From: Nostoc sp. UCD121
GTDB lineage: Bacteria > Cyanobacteriota > Cyanobacteriia > Cyanobacteriales > Nostocaceae
DNA: 41,593 bases
Assembly (NCBI RefSeq): GCF_014222285.1
Contig: NZ_JACKZS010000045.1
Coordinates: 1-41,593, forward strand
Direction of reading: 5' to 3'
The first letter of the stretch is position 1, and each line of letters starts with the position of its first letter. The position numbers were made by a program, and so were the translations under genes. The notes beneath the pieces were generated by a model, which was not told the origin of the DNA, ran no database searches, and saw only the letters and a program-made list of their open reading frames with translations. Below are positions 19,035 to 27,846 of this stretch, one piece after another.

Positions 19035-19104
19035 CTTAACCATTAAGTTGATCTAAATACATAAGTTCTTCGCACTCTACTTAATGGTTAAGTTTGCTTT
19101 TTTC
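19035..19104 (+). terminator. Long-stem terminator after the IS630 element
   Basis: CTTAACCATTAAGT (19035-19048) pairs perfectly with ACTTAATGGTTAAG (19079-19092), followed by TTTGCTTTTTT. It was probably the terminator of the upstream flavoprotein gene before the IS630 inserted between them. Confidence 0.65.
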
Positions 19105-19179
19105 TCATTGATGCAATAAAGCGGAACCGAAAGATTAGGTAATCCATTCTAAAACTAGAATTTCAGGTGGAATGAAACC

Positions 19180-19371
19180 ATGAATATATTTAAGTACATC
19201 AAAAAGGCGATCGTTTTTGCCTTGGTTGTGTTTAGTTTGAGTTTGGCGCTTCAAAGCCCTAGCTATGCGGCAGCTTTAGAAGGAAAATGGAAGCTTACCT
19301 CCTTAAATAATTCTCCTGTTCCCGAACAGTTTAATATTACAATCCATTTTTTTCACAACGCGATCGCTTAA
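19180..19371 (+). pseudogene. Truncated secreted META-domain-like protein
   Basis: A clear signal peptide (KKAIVFALVVFSLSLALQ, cleavage near SYAA) is followed by LEGKWKLTSLNNSPVPE, the opening of a META/HslJ-type domain. The frame stops after 63 residues at a HIP1 site, whereas the domain alone needs about 100 residues. No continuation is found in other frames over the next few hundred bases, so a deletion or a rearrangement near the following repeat probably removed the rest. Confidence 0.55.
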
Positions 19372-19982
19372 GCTGAAACCTTTGTAGGACAGTAGTTTTA
19401 GTTTTTTAACTTCATCAATGATCTGTGATATGGAAAAAGTATTTGCCAAAAAGCTAGGGTTTTGCCGGATAAAGGAAGCGAGTTCTTAATTTTGAATAAA
19501 GTCAAGCTTAGAGGATGTTTGAAAAGTCCTCTTCCTGGTAACAAAACATTCTAGATCCCCCTAAGTCCCCCTTAAAAAGGGGGACTTTTACTCCGGTTCC
19601 CCCTTTTTTAAGGGTGGTTAGAGGGGATCTAAAAGTGTCTAAAGTCACAGCGAAATACTTTTCAAACAACCTCTTATCTAACCTATATTATTGGCAAACT
19701 TTCTTATATCCTGATGGCAATTTTAAAATCTCAAAAGAAAAAGTAGTAGATAGTTAAATTAACTAATCTACTACGGGTAGAGTTAGGAGACAATTTTGAT
19801 ATCTATAGCAATCCTAAATTAGTTGTAAAAATTATTTTTTAAACTTAGAAGCAAAGTGGTGAGACAGTCCGGTTGTTATTTTATATAGAATTTTATGCAA
19901 TTTGATTAACTTTTAAAAAAGGTAGCAGATGGGGAGAAATTACCCATCCGCTACAAACAAACGGAGGTATAAACTTGATTAT
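19372..19982. other. Intergenic, 611 bases, holding a MITE-like repeat
   Basis: No gene. The stretch contains the 163-bp palindromic repeat at 19511-19673 and, near 19802, a CTATAGCAATCC motif that matches one end of the dispersed repeat at 2466 and 16434. Confidence 0.6.
19511..19673. repeat. MITE-like palindromic repeat, 163 bp
   Basis: Outer inverted ends GAGGATGTTTGAAAAGT and ACTTTTCAAACAACCTC enclose an inner inverted pair (GATCCCCCTAAGTCCCCCTT and its near complement ending GGGGATC) with further AAAAAGGGGGAC stems. It has the same organisation as 2711-2872 and would fold into a long stable hairpin if transcribed. Confidence 0.75.
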
Positions 19983-20549
19983 TTAATTGGCATGAACCAA
20001 TTCTTGAGGCGCGGCGGCATCATAAGCTACAGCTTTAACAAATTCTTTGAGGACATCTTTGAGCCTTTGGTCAATTTCTTCATCTAAGACGACACTGTTA
20101 TCAGCTTGTCGTTGAATTTGTTTGTCTACTGCATAAACAGTAGCTAAGATATGCCGCGCTCCTAATTCAGATAATACAGGTTTCAGAGCATATTCAATTG
20201 CCAATAAATGAGCGATCGTTCCACCAAGGGCAATTGGTAATACGGGTTTACCTGTCAATGATTTTTGTGGGAGCAAATCTAGAAATGTTTTCAGCACTCC
20301 TGTGTAAGCAGCTTTGTATATTGGGGTGGCTATAATTACACCATCAGCCTTTGCTAATAAGGCTTTTGGCTGTTCTAAAGCAGGGCTATCGTATCGTCCA
20401 AAAACTAAATCTTCAGCAGGTAAATCCCGAACTGAAATAATGTCTACATGCAAGCCTTCTTGTTGTAAAAGCTTGGCGCTGTATTCGACCAAACCATAAG
20501 TTCTAGATGGATGAGTTGGGCTACCTGCGATCGCTAAAATATTTGTCAT
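19983..20549 (-). CDS. ssuE: NADPH-dependent FMN reductase SsuE
   Basis: A 188-residue flavodoxin-like reductase. The FMN phosphate loop is AGSPTHPSRTYGL near the N-terminus, and ATPIYKAAYTGVLKTFLDLL is the SsuE/NADPH-FMN reductase signature. It supplies reduced FMN to the SsuD monooxygenase for release of sulfite from alkanesulfonates. The gene lies 65 bases downstream of ssuD on the same strand, so the two are likely cotranscribed and sulfur-starvation controlled. The transporter genes ssuABC are not in this window. Confidence 0.9.
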   Translation of the reverse strand: MTNILAIAGSPTHPSRTYGLVEYSAKLLQQEGLHVDIISVRDLPAEDLVFGRYDSPALEQPKALLAKADGVIIATPIYKAAYTGVLKTFLDLLPQKSLTGKPVLPIALGGTIAHLLAIEYALKPVLSELGARHILATVYAVDKQIQRQADNSVVLDEEIDQRLKDVLKEFVKAVAYDAAAPQELVHAN

Positions 20550-20614
20550 TCAATTAAACTCCTATGTATGAAATGAGAATGGGGAATGGGGAATAACCAA
20601 TACCCTAAACTTTA

Positions 20615-21772
20615 CTAGGATATGGATGTGGCTTTCTCTTTGTGCTGCTTAGGGAAATCTTCATTTGCCACAATCTCGCCAAATGGACTCAAGACATGTT
20701 GCTTCTCTACTGCTGGCAGATTTTCTAAGGGCAAATGGGGAAATAGAAGTTCTGCGACTCGATAAGCTTCTTCTAGGTGGGGATAACCAGAGAGGATAAA
20801 GGACTCAATACCTAAATCTGCATATTCCAACATCCTCGCTGCTACGGTTTGAGGATCGCCTACTAAGGCTGTTCCCGCACCACCCCGCACCAAACCAACT
20901 CCTGCCCAGAGGTTCGGACTAATCTCTAAAGCCTCACGATTACCGTGGTGTAATTGAGTCATCCGTTGTTGTCCAACTGAATCCATCCGGGCATAAGCTT
21001 TTTGAGCTTTAGCGATCGCTTCGTCATCGACATATTTAATTAAATTATTGGCTGCATCCCAGGCTGCACTCTCTGTTTCGCGCACAATCACATGTAAACG
21101 AATCCCAAACCGCAAAGTCCGGCCTTCTGTTTCTGCAAGTCTGCGAACTAATGAAATCTTCTCGGCTACTTGCGCCGGTGGTTCGCCCCAAGTTAGATAG
21201 ACATCTACGTGCTTGGCAGCAATTTTTTGAGCAACAGAAGAGGAACCGCCAAACCACAAAGGTGGATATGGCTTCTGAACAGGTGGAAACAGCAGCTTAC
21301 CATCTTGAATATTGAGATAATTGCCCTGAAGATTGGCTTGTTCTCCACTAGCGATCGCTCGCCATACTGTCAAAAATTCATCTGTTAATTCATAGCGCTG
21401 ATCGTGATCCAAATGCAAGCCATCTCCCGCCAACTCTACGGGATCGCCTCCTGTCACAACATTAATCAGCAAGCGTCCTCCAGAGAGACGATCAAAAGTC
21501 GCCGCCATCCGCGCCGCTACTCCAGGCGATACCAAACCGGGACGAATCGCGACCAAAAAACGCATCTGTCGTGTCAGCGATACCAGCGTTGACGCTACAA
21601 TCCAAGCATCTTCGCAAGAACGTCCCGTGGGCAGCAATGCCCCTGTATAACCAAGGTCATCCACCGCTTGGGCAATCTGCCGCAGATAGGGAAAGCTTAC
21701 TGCCCTTCCACCTGTAGCAGTTGCAAGGTAACGTCCGTCGCCGTGGGTTGGGATGAACCATAGTAGCTGCAT
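20615..21772 (-). CDS. ssuD: FMNH2-dependent alkanesulfonate monooxygenase SsuD
   Basis: A 385-residue luciferase-like TIM-barrel monooxygenase. Diagnostic stretches are [12 protein letters not shown] at the N-terminus, the GRSCEDAWI segment, [31 protein letters not shown] and [12 protein letters not shown]. SsuD splits C1 and longer alkanesulfonates to aldehyde plus sulfite with FMNH2 and oxygen in the cytoplasm. Length matches the family (about 380). It leads a two-gene unit with ssuE. A related role with other organosulfur compounds cannot be excluded. Confidence 0.92.
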   Translation of the reverse strand: MQLLWFIPTHGDGRYLATATGGRAVSFPYLRQIAQAVDDLGYTGALLPTGRSCEDAWIVASTLVSLTRQMRFLVAIRPGLVSPGVAARMAATFDRLSGGRLLINVVTGGDPVELAGDGLHLDHDQRYELTDEFLTVWRAIASGEQANLQGNYLNIQDGKLLFPPVQKPYPPLWFGGSSSVAQKIAAKHVDVYLTWGEPPAQVAEKISLVRRLAETEGRTLRFGIRLHVIVRETESAAWDAANNLIKYVDDEAIAKAQKAYARMDSVGQQRMTQLHHGNREALEISPNLWAGVGLVRGGAGTALVGDPQTVAARMLEYADLGIESFILSGYPHLEEAYRVAELLFPHLPLENLPAVEKQHVLSPFGEIVANEDFPKQHKEKATSIS

Positions 21773-22040
21773 GAATCCTGTCCTTTTAAACTACGGTAAA
21801 ACGATAGAACTACCGTGCTTTGTTTATAGATGTAGAGTATCACATATTCTACAAAAGCCCGCAAGAAGTTTTTTTAGAAACTCCGGTATTCCTATCAAAC
21901 CAATGTATATTAAGCTGTGTTTAATAAGATAGCGATCGCAAAGATTGGAAATCGGGAATTGAGTATGGTTATTTTCCTTGCCCCCTTTTCCTTCTCATTC
22001 CCTGATCTCCCTTTGCTCCTTAGCCCTCTTCCTGTCGTCT

Positions 22041-22619
22041 CTAAACAGAAATAAATTGGAGTTCAGATGTGGTGAGGTCGCGCCATTGGCCCAATTGTAA
22101 GTTATCTAATCGTAGGTGGGCTATGCTGACCCTAACTAGTCGCAAAGTCGGAAACCCAACAGCCGCAGTCATGCGCCGGACTTGACGGTTTTTTCCCTCT
22201 GTCAAACTCATTTCCAGCCAAGCTGTCGGTACATTTTTGCGAAATCTAATTGGCGGGGTGCGTTCAGGTAGCTCTGGCTCTTTTGATAAAAGCCTAACTT
22301 GTGCTGGTTGAGTGCGGTAATCTTGAATTTCTACGCCTGTTTGCAACCTTTTGATCGCATCTTCATCTGGAATTCGCTCTACCTGTACCCAGTAAGTACG
22401 TTTATGACCAAAACGCGGATGGGCAAGGCGATGTTGCAATTGTCCATCATTGGTTAACAGCAGTAATCCTTCACTATCCCAATCTAAGCGTCCTACAGGA
22501 TAGACATCAGGTACATCTATATAATCTTTCAGGGTGCTATGTGTGGGAGCATCTTTTGTAAATTGGCTGAGAACGCCATAGGGTTTGTAAAAAATAATAT
22601 ATCGGTGATGATTTGTCAT
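22041..22619 (-). CDS. rluE: rRNA pseudouridine synthase, RluE/RsuA family
   Basis: A 192-residue protein. The catalytic aspartate lies in [18 protein letters not shown] (near residue 45). [11 protein letters not shown] and [23 protein letters not shown] are the other conserved blocks of the RsuA/RluB/E/F group. It lacks an N-terminal S4 domain, like RluE, which modifies 23S rRNA. The start codon is the last of a run of ATGACAA heptamers (on the minus strand); earlier ATGs in the run are out of frame or quickly stopped, so 22619 is the only usable start. Confidence 0.85.
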   Translation of the reverse strand: MTNHHRYIIFYKPYGVLSQFTKDAPTHSTLKDYIDVPDVYPVGRLDWDSEGLLLLTNDGQLQHRLAHPRFGHKRTYWVQVERIPDEDAIKRLQTGVEIQDYRTQPAQVRLLSKEPELPERTPPIRFRKNVPTAWLEMSLTEGKNRQVRRMTAAVGFPTLRLVRVSIAHLRLDNLQLGQWRDLTTSELQFISV

Positions 22620-22643
22620 TTGTCATTTGTCATTTGTCATTGG
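22612..22643. repeat. Heptanucleotide tandem repeat overlapping the rluE start
   Basis: TTTGTCA is repeated three times, then TTGGTCA and a partial unit. Short tandemly repeated heptamers are typical of heterocystous cyanobacteria. On the minus strand each unit contains an ATG, so changes in copy number alter the leader of the pseudouridine synthase. Confidence 0.85.
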
Positions 22644-22833
22644 TCATTGGATATTGTTATTCTTTTCTTGCTCCTTTGCCCCCTGGTTCTATTTTCTAAC
22701 GATATCTAAACATTTTTGAGGGGAAATAAGCGTTCAAATACTTTCTCCGTAAGGGCAATTCATGAATTGGCCCTACGACGCGGGTCTATTTATCATCAAT
22801 TAATGATTAATGAACACCTGAAATGACGTATTT

Positions 22834-23059
22834 AACCTGAGTTCGGGTTAAGCCAGAAGCTAAAAAGCTTATTCTGTCAGGATTGAATAAAACTGGAATT
22901 GGTCAAAGCAGGGATAAAAGTGGAATCATTTTGTCAATAAGGTTCACAAATGAAACTAATCTCAGCAATATGTCTTATTGACAATAGATGAAAACAGAGC
23001 TTTAGACCGAACAACGATAATTCAAGGCTTTTGAGGATTTCTTATCCCGAACTCAGGTT
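22834..23059. mobile_element. 226-bp MITE with target duplication
   Basis: Terminal inverted repeats AACCTGAGTTCGGGTTAAG (22834-22852) and CTTATCCCGAACTCAGGTT (23041-23059) differ at one position. Both ends are flanked by ATTT (22830-22833 and 23060-23063), a likely 4-bp target duplication. The interior has no coding capacity. It sits about 135 bases upstream of hisC and could affect its expression. Confidence 0.85.
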
Positions 23060-23193
23060 ATTTACGTTTATTCACAGCATAACTCTGTATAGTATGTAAG
23101 TCTTAAAGCCGTATTTTTTGATGTAAACGACAAAAAACGATATCGTCAGAAATTGTGGGTTGAAATTTGCTTAAGATACACAACCAATGCCCT

Positions 23194-24255
23194 ATGACTA
23201 ATTACTTTCGCTCCAATGTTGATGCAATGGCTAGCTATGTTCCCGGTGAGCAGCCTCAACGCGGTACACAGATAATTAAACTCAACAGCAACGAGAACCC
23301 CTATCCTCCTTCCCCTGCGGCACTAGCTGTACTGCAAAATATTGAGGGGGAGTGGTTGCGGCGATATCCAGAACCTTTCGGCGGGGAATTTCGAGAAGCC
23401 GCAAGTAAAGTTTTAGGAGTTCCTAGCGATTGGATTATTGTAGGCAATGGCAGTGACGAATTGTTGAGCGTAGTAATTCGAGCCTGTGCAGAACCTGGAA
23501 AGAAGGTAGTTTATCCGATGCCAACTTATGTGCTATATCGTACATTAGCAGAAATGCAGGCTGCGGAAATTATTGAAATTTCCTACAGCGAGGACTACAG
23601 TTTACCTTTGGAAGAACTGGTTGCTGCCAATGGTGCTGTCACATTCATTGCATCGCCGAATAGTCCATCGGGGCATCTGGTAGTAACTAACGAACTGCGC
23701 CAATTAGCCAACCAGTTATCTGGAGTTTTGGTAATTGACGAAGCATACATAGATTTTACCGAAGAGAATGCGTTGGCTTTGGTAAAGGAATACGAAAATG
23801 TCATCATAATTCGTACACTTTCTAAGGGCTACTCGTTGGCTGGACTGCGATTGGGATTTGGAGTGGCGAATCCTAAACTGTTGCAGGGATTGTTTAAAGT
23901 CAAGGATAGCTATAACATTGATGCGATCGCTTGTGCAATTGGCACGGCTGCCATTACCGATCAAGCTTATAAAAATGCTTGTGTGGCAAAGATTAAAGCA
24001 TCACGGAATCAGCTATCAACAGACTTGAAAGAATTAGGTTTTCATATCTGGGATTCTCAAACTAACTTTTTGCTGGTACAGCCTCCACAAAGAAACGCGG
24101 AATATCTCTATCAAAAACTGAAAGAACAGGGAATTTTAATCCGTTACTTCAAGCAGCCTGGGCTAGATGATAAATTACGCATTACTGTTGGCACAGATGA
24201 ACAAAATCAAGTTCTAGTAGAAGCGTTGATTTATTTGTTGGGGACTGGGGATTAA
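23194..24255 (+). CDS. hisC: Histidinol-phosphate aminotransferase
   Basis: A 353-residue class I/II PLP aminotransferase. KLNSNENPYPPSP near the N-terminus is the HisC signature. PNSPSGHL and VIDEAYIDF bind the cofactor, and the Schiff-base lysine lies in RTLSKGYSLAGLRLGF. It converts imidazole-acetol phosphate and glutamate to histidinol phosphate in histidine synthesis. The ATG at 23194 is preferred to an upstream TTG at 23167 because homology starts at MTNYFRSNVDAM. It is not in a his operon, as usual in cyanobacteria. Confidence 0.93.
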   Translation: MTNYFRSNVDAMASYVPGEQPQRGTQIIKLNSNENPYPPSPAALAVLQNIEGEWLRRYPEPFGGEFREAASKVLGVPSDWIIVGNGSDELLSVVIRACAEPGKKVVYPMPTYVLYRTLAEMQAAEIIEISYSEDYSLPLEELVAANGAVTFIASPNSPSGHLVVTNELRQLANQLSGVLVIDEAYIDFTEENALALVKEYENVIIIRTLSKGYSLAGLRLGFGVANPKLLQGLFKVKDSYNIDAIACAIGTAAITDQAYKNACVAKIKASRNQLSTDLKELGFHIWDSQTNFLLVQPPQRNAEYLYQKLKEQGILIRYFKQPGLDDKLRITVGTDEQNQVLVEALIYLLGTGD

Positions 24256-24647
24256 GGCAGGGAGAAAGCAGCTAAATCATTGATATATGGTGAAGTTAGC
24301 AAGACTATGGATACATCGGTATATTCTCAATTACCTTTTTTTGTCCAAAGTCCAAGATAAACCTCTACCTTACATTTTTACCCCAGTTCTTTACCTAAAC
24401 CACCCAAAATAACCCCAAAAAGCTCTGAAGGCTTTGAAAACAAGCCTTTAACGCCCAAGAAAAAAGGGCTTCAAAATCCTGTAATGCTTATATTTATTTG
24501 TACATTCACTAATTATTTGTCAATTTAACAAAATATTGTCACAATATTCTAAATACTTAATCAGCCGCTCATTTGCTTGCTGAATCTTCGAATCGATTGG
24601 GTCGTCCATGCCAAAAATGTAGCTAATTTTGTGACTACTTTTGACAT
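24256..24647. other. Intergenic, 392 bases
   Basis: No gene is visible. It holds partial stems (AAGGCTTTGAAAACAAGCCTT near 24427, and AAAAAGGGCTT near 24464) that may terminate hisC, and AT-rich DNA up to the IS701-like remnant. Confidence 0.4.
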
Positions 24648-25584
24648 ACCCCTTTTCTGTCACTTTCCGAAATAAACAAGCAGTAAATATAGTAAATTAT
24701 GCAGAGGAATAAAAGGGTTTGAATCCATTCATAGCACTAATGAGTTGGTTAAATCCAAGCAGGAAATTGGAATTGGGAAAACATCAAGCCAGGGATAAAT
24801 CAACCAAAAGAGTAAAAGTGGTTGGACAATTAAGCGCAGATTATTGAGAGTATTCTTCCATCCGGTTTGATGATTCCACTGTTGATGTGCAGTAAATACA
24901 GTTGAACTGTTTTCTGAAATCTCAGGTGCAAGCTGATGAGATTGAAGGGAAGATAAAAACGCTGGAGAGTTTAAACTAATCATGGTGTAAACACAACAAA
25001 TAATTTCCCACCATTTCTCAATATGCTGAAAATCAGTAAACCGATAATCTGTCAATGTTATGTTATCGTAAACTCCATAGGCGTTGACTGACACTATCCC
25101 ATTATCTATTTTCCCCACACTTCCTAAATATTGTCTGGCTACGTAATCAGTCTTTTTACCTTTTTTCCTATCTCCTGTTTCATCTATGACTACGGTAATT
25201 CCTTTTCCATTTAATGCTAAGAGTGATTTTCTCTAATCTTTGGTTCTTTACTTTCTCTACTGACCACTCTGAATTGGCAATAAAATGATGTAATGATTGG
25301 GCTGAGTTTATGCTTACTACTTTCGCTATCTCTGGTAAGGATTTTCTTTTGAGCGTTGAGATTATTCCCAAATGTAAATATTTGAAGCACTCATAATTTC
25401 TTACTTCTTTGAATATGTTTCTGTATTCCTCACAATATTCATCTATGACTCCCACTGTCGGGTGGGCATCTCGACGTAAATGTTTAAGGATTTGTAATTC
25501 TACATCCATTGCTCTACCTACCTTGTAGAGTTTTTTCTTTCAACTATTGTATTCTTTATTCTCGGAAAGTGACAAAAGAGGGGT
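24648..25584 (-). mobile_element. Deleted IS701-family element
   Basis: Imperfect terminal inverted repeats of about 28 bp are seen: ACCCCTTTTCTGTCACTTTC on the left, and on the right the complement of GAAAGTGACAAAAGAGGGGT. The interior carries a broken transposase with a frameshift and a large central deletion, leaving about 0.94 kb. Both ends survive, so it could still be moved in trans. It lies about 140 bases left of the tRNA-Cys element's attL. Confidence 0.75.
24729..25509 (-). pseudogene. IS701-family transposase, frameshifted and internally deleted
   Basis: The N-terminal part reads from 25509 (MDVELQILKHLRR) to about 25225, with ISTLKRKSLPEIAK and SAQSLHHFI typical of the family. 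A one-base shift near 25228 moves the frame, after which LLALNGKGITVVIDETGDR resumes with the first catalytic Asp. After AYGVYDNITL the central domain is missing and the sequence jumps to TDYRFTDFQHIEKWWE, the C-terminal helical part. The remaining DDE residues are therefore lost and no active enzyme can be made. Confidence 0.85.
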
Positions 25585-25725
25585 AATACGGCAATGAATG
25601 GCAGCAAATGGAAGAGTATGTAATGGCATGTAAGGGTTGGAGGATTACCCCACTTTTACCCCAGAAACAACAAAGGACGGGTAGAAGCCCGTCCCTGGAA
25701 TGCTTGTAAAGCTTAGTAATTTTAA

Positions 25726-25770
25726 AAGGCGGCACCCAGATTTGAACTGGGGGTGGAGGTTTTGCAGACC
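25726..25770. repeat. Left att repeat: 3' part of tRNA-Cys, 45 bp
   Basis: A perfect 45-bp copy of 32685-32729, covering the tRNA-Cys 3' half from the anticodon (GCA) through the T-arm to the discriminator. There is no 5' half here, so it makes no tRNA. It marks the distal boundary of the integrated element; on excision, one copy would stay. Confidence 0.95.
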
Positions 25771-25790
25771 GGTAGCTTTGCATCCTTGGG

Positions 25791-25919
25791 TACCCCTAGC
25801 GCCCTTATGTCCAATAATCCAGCCAAACTATCTTGACTTTGGCTATCAAACTGGCTATCATCAGGGGAACTAAAGGTCATTGATAGCCAAAATGAGCATA
25901 GCAAAAAGCGCTAGGGGTA
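25791..25919. promoter_or_regulatory. attL-proximal inverted repeat around the integrase start
   Basis: TACCCCTAGCGC (25791-25802) and its exact complement (25908-25919) flank the integrase promoter region; the second arm is inside the first codons of the gene. It may bind integrase, an excisionase or an RHH protein and autoregulate recombination. Confidence 0.45.
25838..25861. promoter_or_regulatory. Putative integrase arm-type site, left
   Basis: Two copies of TGGCTATCA in tandem (TTTGGCTATCA then ACTGGCTATCAT). The same 24-bp unit with two mismatches lies at 32613-32636 near the other end, in the same orientation. A further inverted TGATAGCCAA is at 25881-25890. In the circular form the units would flank the core site on both sides, as arm-type sites do. 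Confidence 0.65.
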
Positions 25920-27085
25920 ATGTAGGGGTAGAGGAGTACCGAGGTAAGCTAAGGCTTCGGTTGCCCCGGTTAGTTACCCAGGCAGGTCAGAACAGATATC
26001 TTAATACCGGGTTGGATACTAATGAGATTAATCGGCGGCGGGTTGATTCAGTAGCCAACTGGATAGAGGAAGAGATAATCACTGGGCAACTTGACCCAAC
26101 CCTTGAGCGCTACAGAGAGAAACTAGATAGCTACAGGAAACCTCAGTTAACCATAGTTAAGCCTAATACACCCCAGACAGACATCATGGGACTATGGGAG
26201 CAATACTGTGCCTATATGAAACCTCAGCTAGCCTCTACCACATATCGGCGAGATTATGCCAGAAAGTATACTAACCACATCAAGGCATTACCTACTAAAG
26301 ACTTGAGTCAGGCGATCGCTATCAGAGATTACCTACTAACCCAACTAACCCCTAATGCAGCCAAGCGGGTACTGACTTACCTAGCTGCCTGTTGTAAATG
26401 GGCGGTTGGCTCCGGTCTAGCAAAGGATAACCCTTTTGCTGGTATGTCAGAAGACATCAAGCTACCTAAGCATGATTCAGATGCCATTGACCCTTTCAGT
26501 AGGGTAGAAATGAATACCATTATCAAAGCATTTGAGGATACCAGAGCGCATTATGCACCCTTTGTTAAGTTCATGTTCTGGACTGGTTGTAGAACAGGGG
26601 AAGCGATCGCGCTCCAATGGAAACATATTAACTCCGATTGCACCCAGATCACTTTCTCAGAGTCCTATGATAGCCAGCTAAATATTAGGAAGGGTACCAA
26701 AACAGGTAAGGCTAGAAAGTTCCCTTGTAATAGCCAAGTCAGAGAGTTATTACTGTCCATTAGACCCATAAACCCCAACTCAGAACAATCAGTATTTACC
26801 AGCCCTACCGGGGGAATCATCAGCAATACTAGATTTTCTACCCAGGTCTGGAAAGGGGGCAGAACAAGTAATAAAAACTACAATGGGGTTATTCAAGGGT
26901 TATTAGATGAGGGTAAAATAGAGCGCTACAGATGCCCATACAATACCCGGCATACTTTCATTACCTTAATGCTGGCTGAGGGGTTAACAGTTTCCACAGT
27001 GGCTAAGTTGGTAGGGAACAGCCCAGAGATTATCCTTAAGCATTATGCGGGTAACACAATACCCTTAACCCTGCCAGAACTCTGA
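25892..27085 (+). CDS. Tyrosine recombinase (integrase) of the tRNA-Cys element
   Basis: A protein of about 397 residues. It has an N-terminal arm-binding region, a SAM-like core-binding domain (about 97-190, LWEQYCAYMKPQLASTTYRR) and a C-terminal catalytic domain. Catalytic residues are Arg234 (TGCRTGEAIALQW), a lysine in KTGKARK, Arg353 (PYNTRHTF) and the nucleophile Tyr385 (ILKHYAG). The HxxR histidine is Tyr350 (YNTR), and the later GH pair reads GN (Asn376). Tyr in the HxxR position is, as I recall, also a feature of the cyanobacterial XisA/XisC excisases. It presumably drives integration at, and excision from, tRNA-Cys. ATG 25892 is preferred over TTG 25880. A terminator follows the stop. 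Confidence 0.92.
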   Translation: MSIAKSARGNVGVEEYRGKLRLRLPRLVTQAGQNRYLNTGLDTNEINRRRVDSVANWIEEEIITGQLDPTLERYREKLDSYRKPQLTIVKPNTPQTDIMGLWEQYCAYMKPQLASTTYRRDYARKYTNHIKALPTKDLSQAIAIRDYLLTQLTPNAAKRVLTYLAACCKWAVGSGLAKDNPFAGMSEDIKLPKHDSDAIDPFSRVEMNTIIKAFEDTRAHYAPFVKFMFWTGCRTGEAIALQWKHINSDCTQITFSESYDSQLNIRKGTKTGKARKFPCNSQVRELLLSIRPINPNSEQSVFTSPTGGIISNTRFSTQVWKGGRTSNKNYNGVIQGLLDEGKIERYRCPYNTRHTFITLMLAEGLTVSTVAKLVGNSPEIILKHYAGNTIPLTLPEL

Positions 27086-27108
27086 TAATCTGGTTAACCC
27101 CCTAGAAT

Positions 27109-27136
27109 AACCCCTGGAATAGTCCGGGGGTTTTGT
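27109..27136 (+). terminator. Intrinsic terminator after integrase
   Basis: AACCCCTGGA pairs with TCCGGGGGTT (one G-U) around ATAG, followed by TTTTG. It lies 24 bases after the integrase stop and directly before the convergent nuclease gene. Confidence 0.8.
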
Positions 27137-27142
27137 TATTAG

Positions 27143-27715
27143 TTACTGGGATTTTAGGAAGTCTAACCAGGTGTCCAGGGGTCTAAATAAATGCCTGGGT
27201 ACTGCATAGGATAGTTCCTTATATTTGACTCTTAACCAGCTTGTCTCTCTGGTTAGCCTATCCGCCTCAGTTACCCTGGTTTTCCCTGTGTTGCGATCGA
27301 TGGCAACTACAAAGTGAACAGGGAACCGATAGCGCTCCCATCGGGTTGCAATACCGCCTACCAGTATGTTATGATTCTCAAATATGCCTGATTTGGACTT
27401 AACCTCTAAGTTGTAACCAGCCCCCTTGTGAATAACTCGGATGTCTCGCTGGTACTTTGGGTACAAGTCTTGGGCTAGCTTAGACTGATTCCGCGATCGC
27501 CAGTTATCCGGGTCAGGTCTGTAACTTCCATAGACCGCTCTGTGGGTCATATATTGGTCAGGTTGGTAAACCTTGTCTAGCCCTTGGGTGTTCAGATACT
27601 CAGTTAGACTATATTCCCAACTGTTACCACAGGCTAGCCTAGCCTCGAAAGACTCTAGGTAATAACTGCTGTCTTTTCTCTCCCCATTAGGAGAAAGATG
27701 TGCTATAATGGTCAT
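27143..27715 (-). CDS. PD-(D/E)XK-like nuclease of the element
   Basis: A 190-residue protein I do not recognise as a named family. The segment QRDIRVIHKGAGYNLEVKSK gives Asp91, Glu104, Lys106 in D-x12-E-x-K order, each on a predicted strand, the classical PD-(D/E)XK restriction-endonuclease-like active site. Following strands (FPVHFVVAIDRNTGKTRV) complete a plausible core. It lies at the downstream end of the minus-strand operon running from 28854, with 131 bases between it and the 76-residue gene. Roles could be resolvase-, homing- or interference-type cleavage of helper or host DNA. Nuclease fold is inferred from motif spacing. Confidence 0.6.
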   Translation of the reverse strand: MTIIAHLSPNGERKDSSYYLESFEARLACGNSWEYSLTEYLNTQGLDKVYQPDQYMTHRAVYGSYRPDPDNWRSRNQSKLAQDLYPKYQRDIRVIHKGAGYNLEVKSKSGIFENHNILVGGIATRWERYRFPVHFVVAIDRNTGKTRVTEADRLTRETSWLRVKYKELSYAVPRHLFRPLDTWLDFLKSQ

Positions 27716-27803
27716 AGTATTGTTGATAAAGATTTATTGATAGCTCCCTTGGTACTGGTCATACCTTGGGGGCTTTGGCTGTTCTGGTAGGTCTTGGGCT
27801 TAA

Positions 27804-27840
27804 ATCGAAATATTTATCAGATGCATCGAAACATTTCGAT
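27804..27840. promoter_or_regulatory. Palindromic operator candidate upstream of the nuclease gene
   Basis: ATCGAAA-CA-TTTCGAT (27825-27840) is a perfect palindrome, and a further ATCGAAAT lies at 27804-27811, so three half-sites fall within 37 bases. It is in the gap between the 76-residue gene and the nuclease gene and could give the nuclease separate control. Confidence 0.5.
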
Positions 27841-27846
27841 AAAAGG

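Noticed and set aside
25726..25770. A second tRNA-Cys gene
   Set aside because: Only the 3' half is present; no D-arm or 5' acceptor strand follows, so it is an att remnant.
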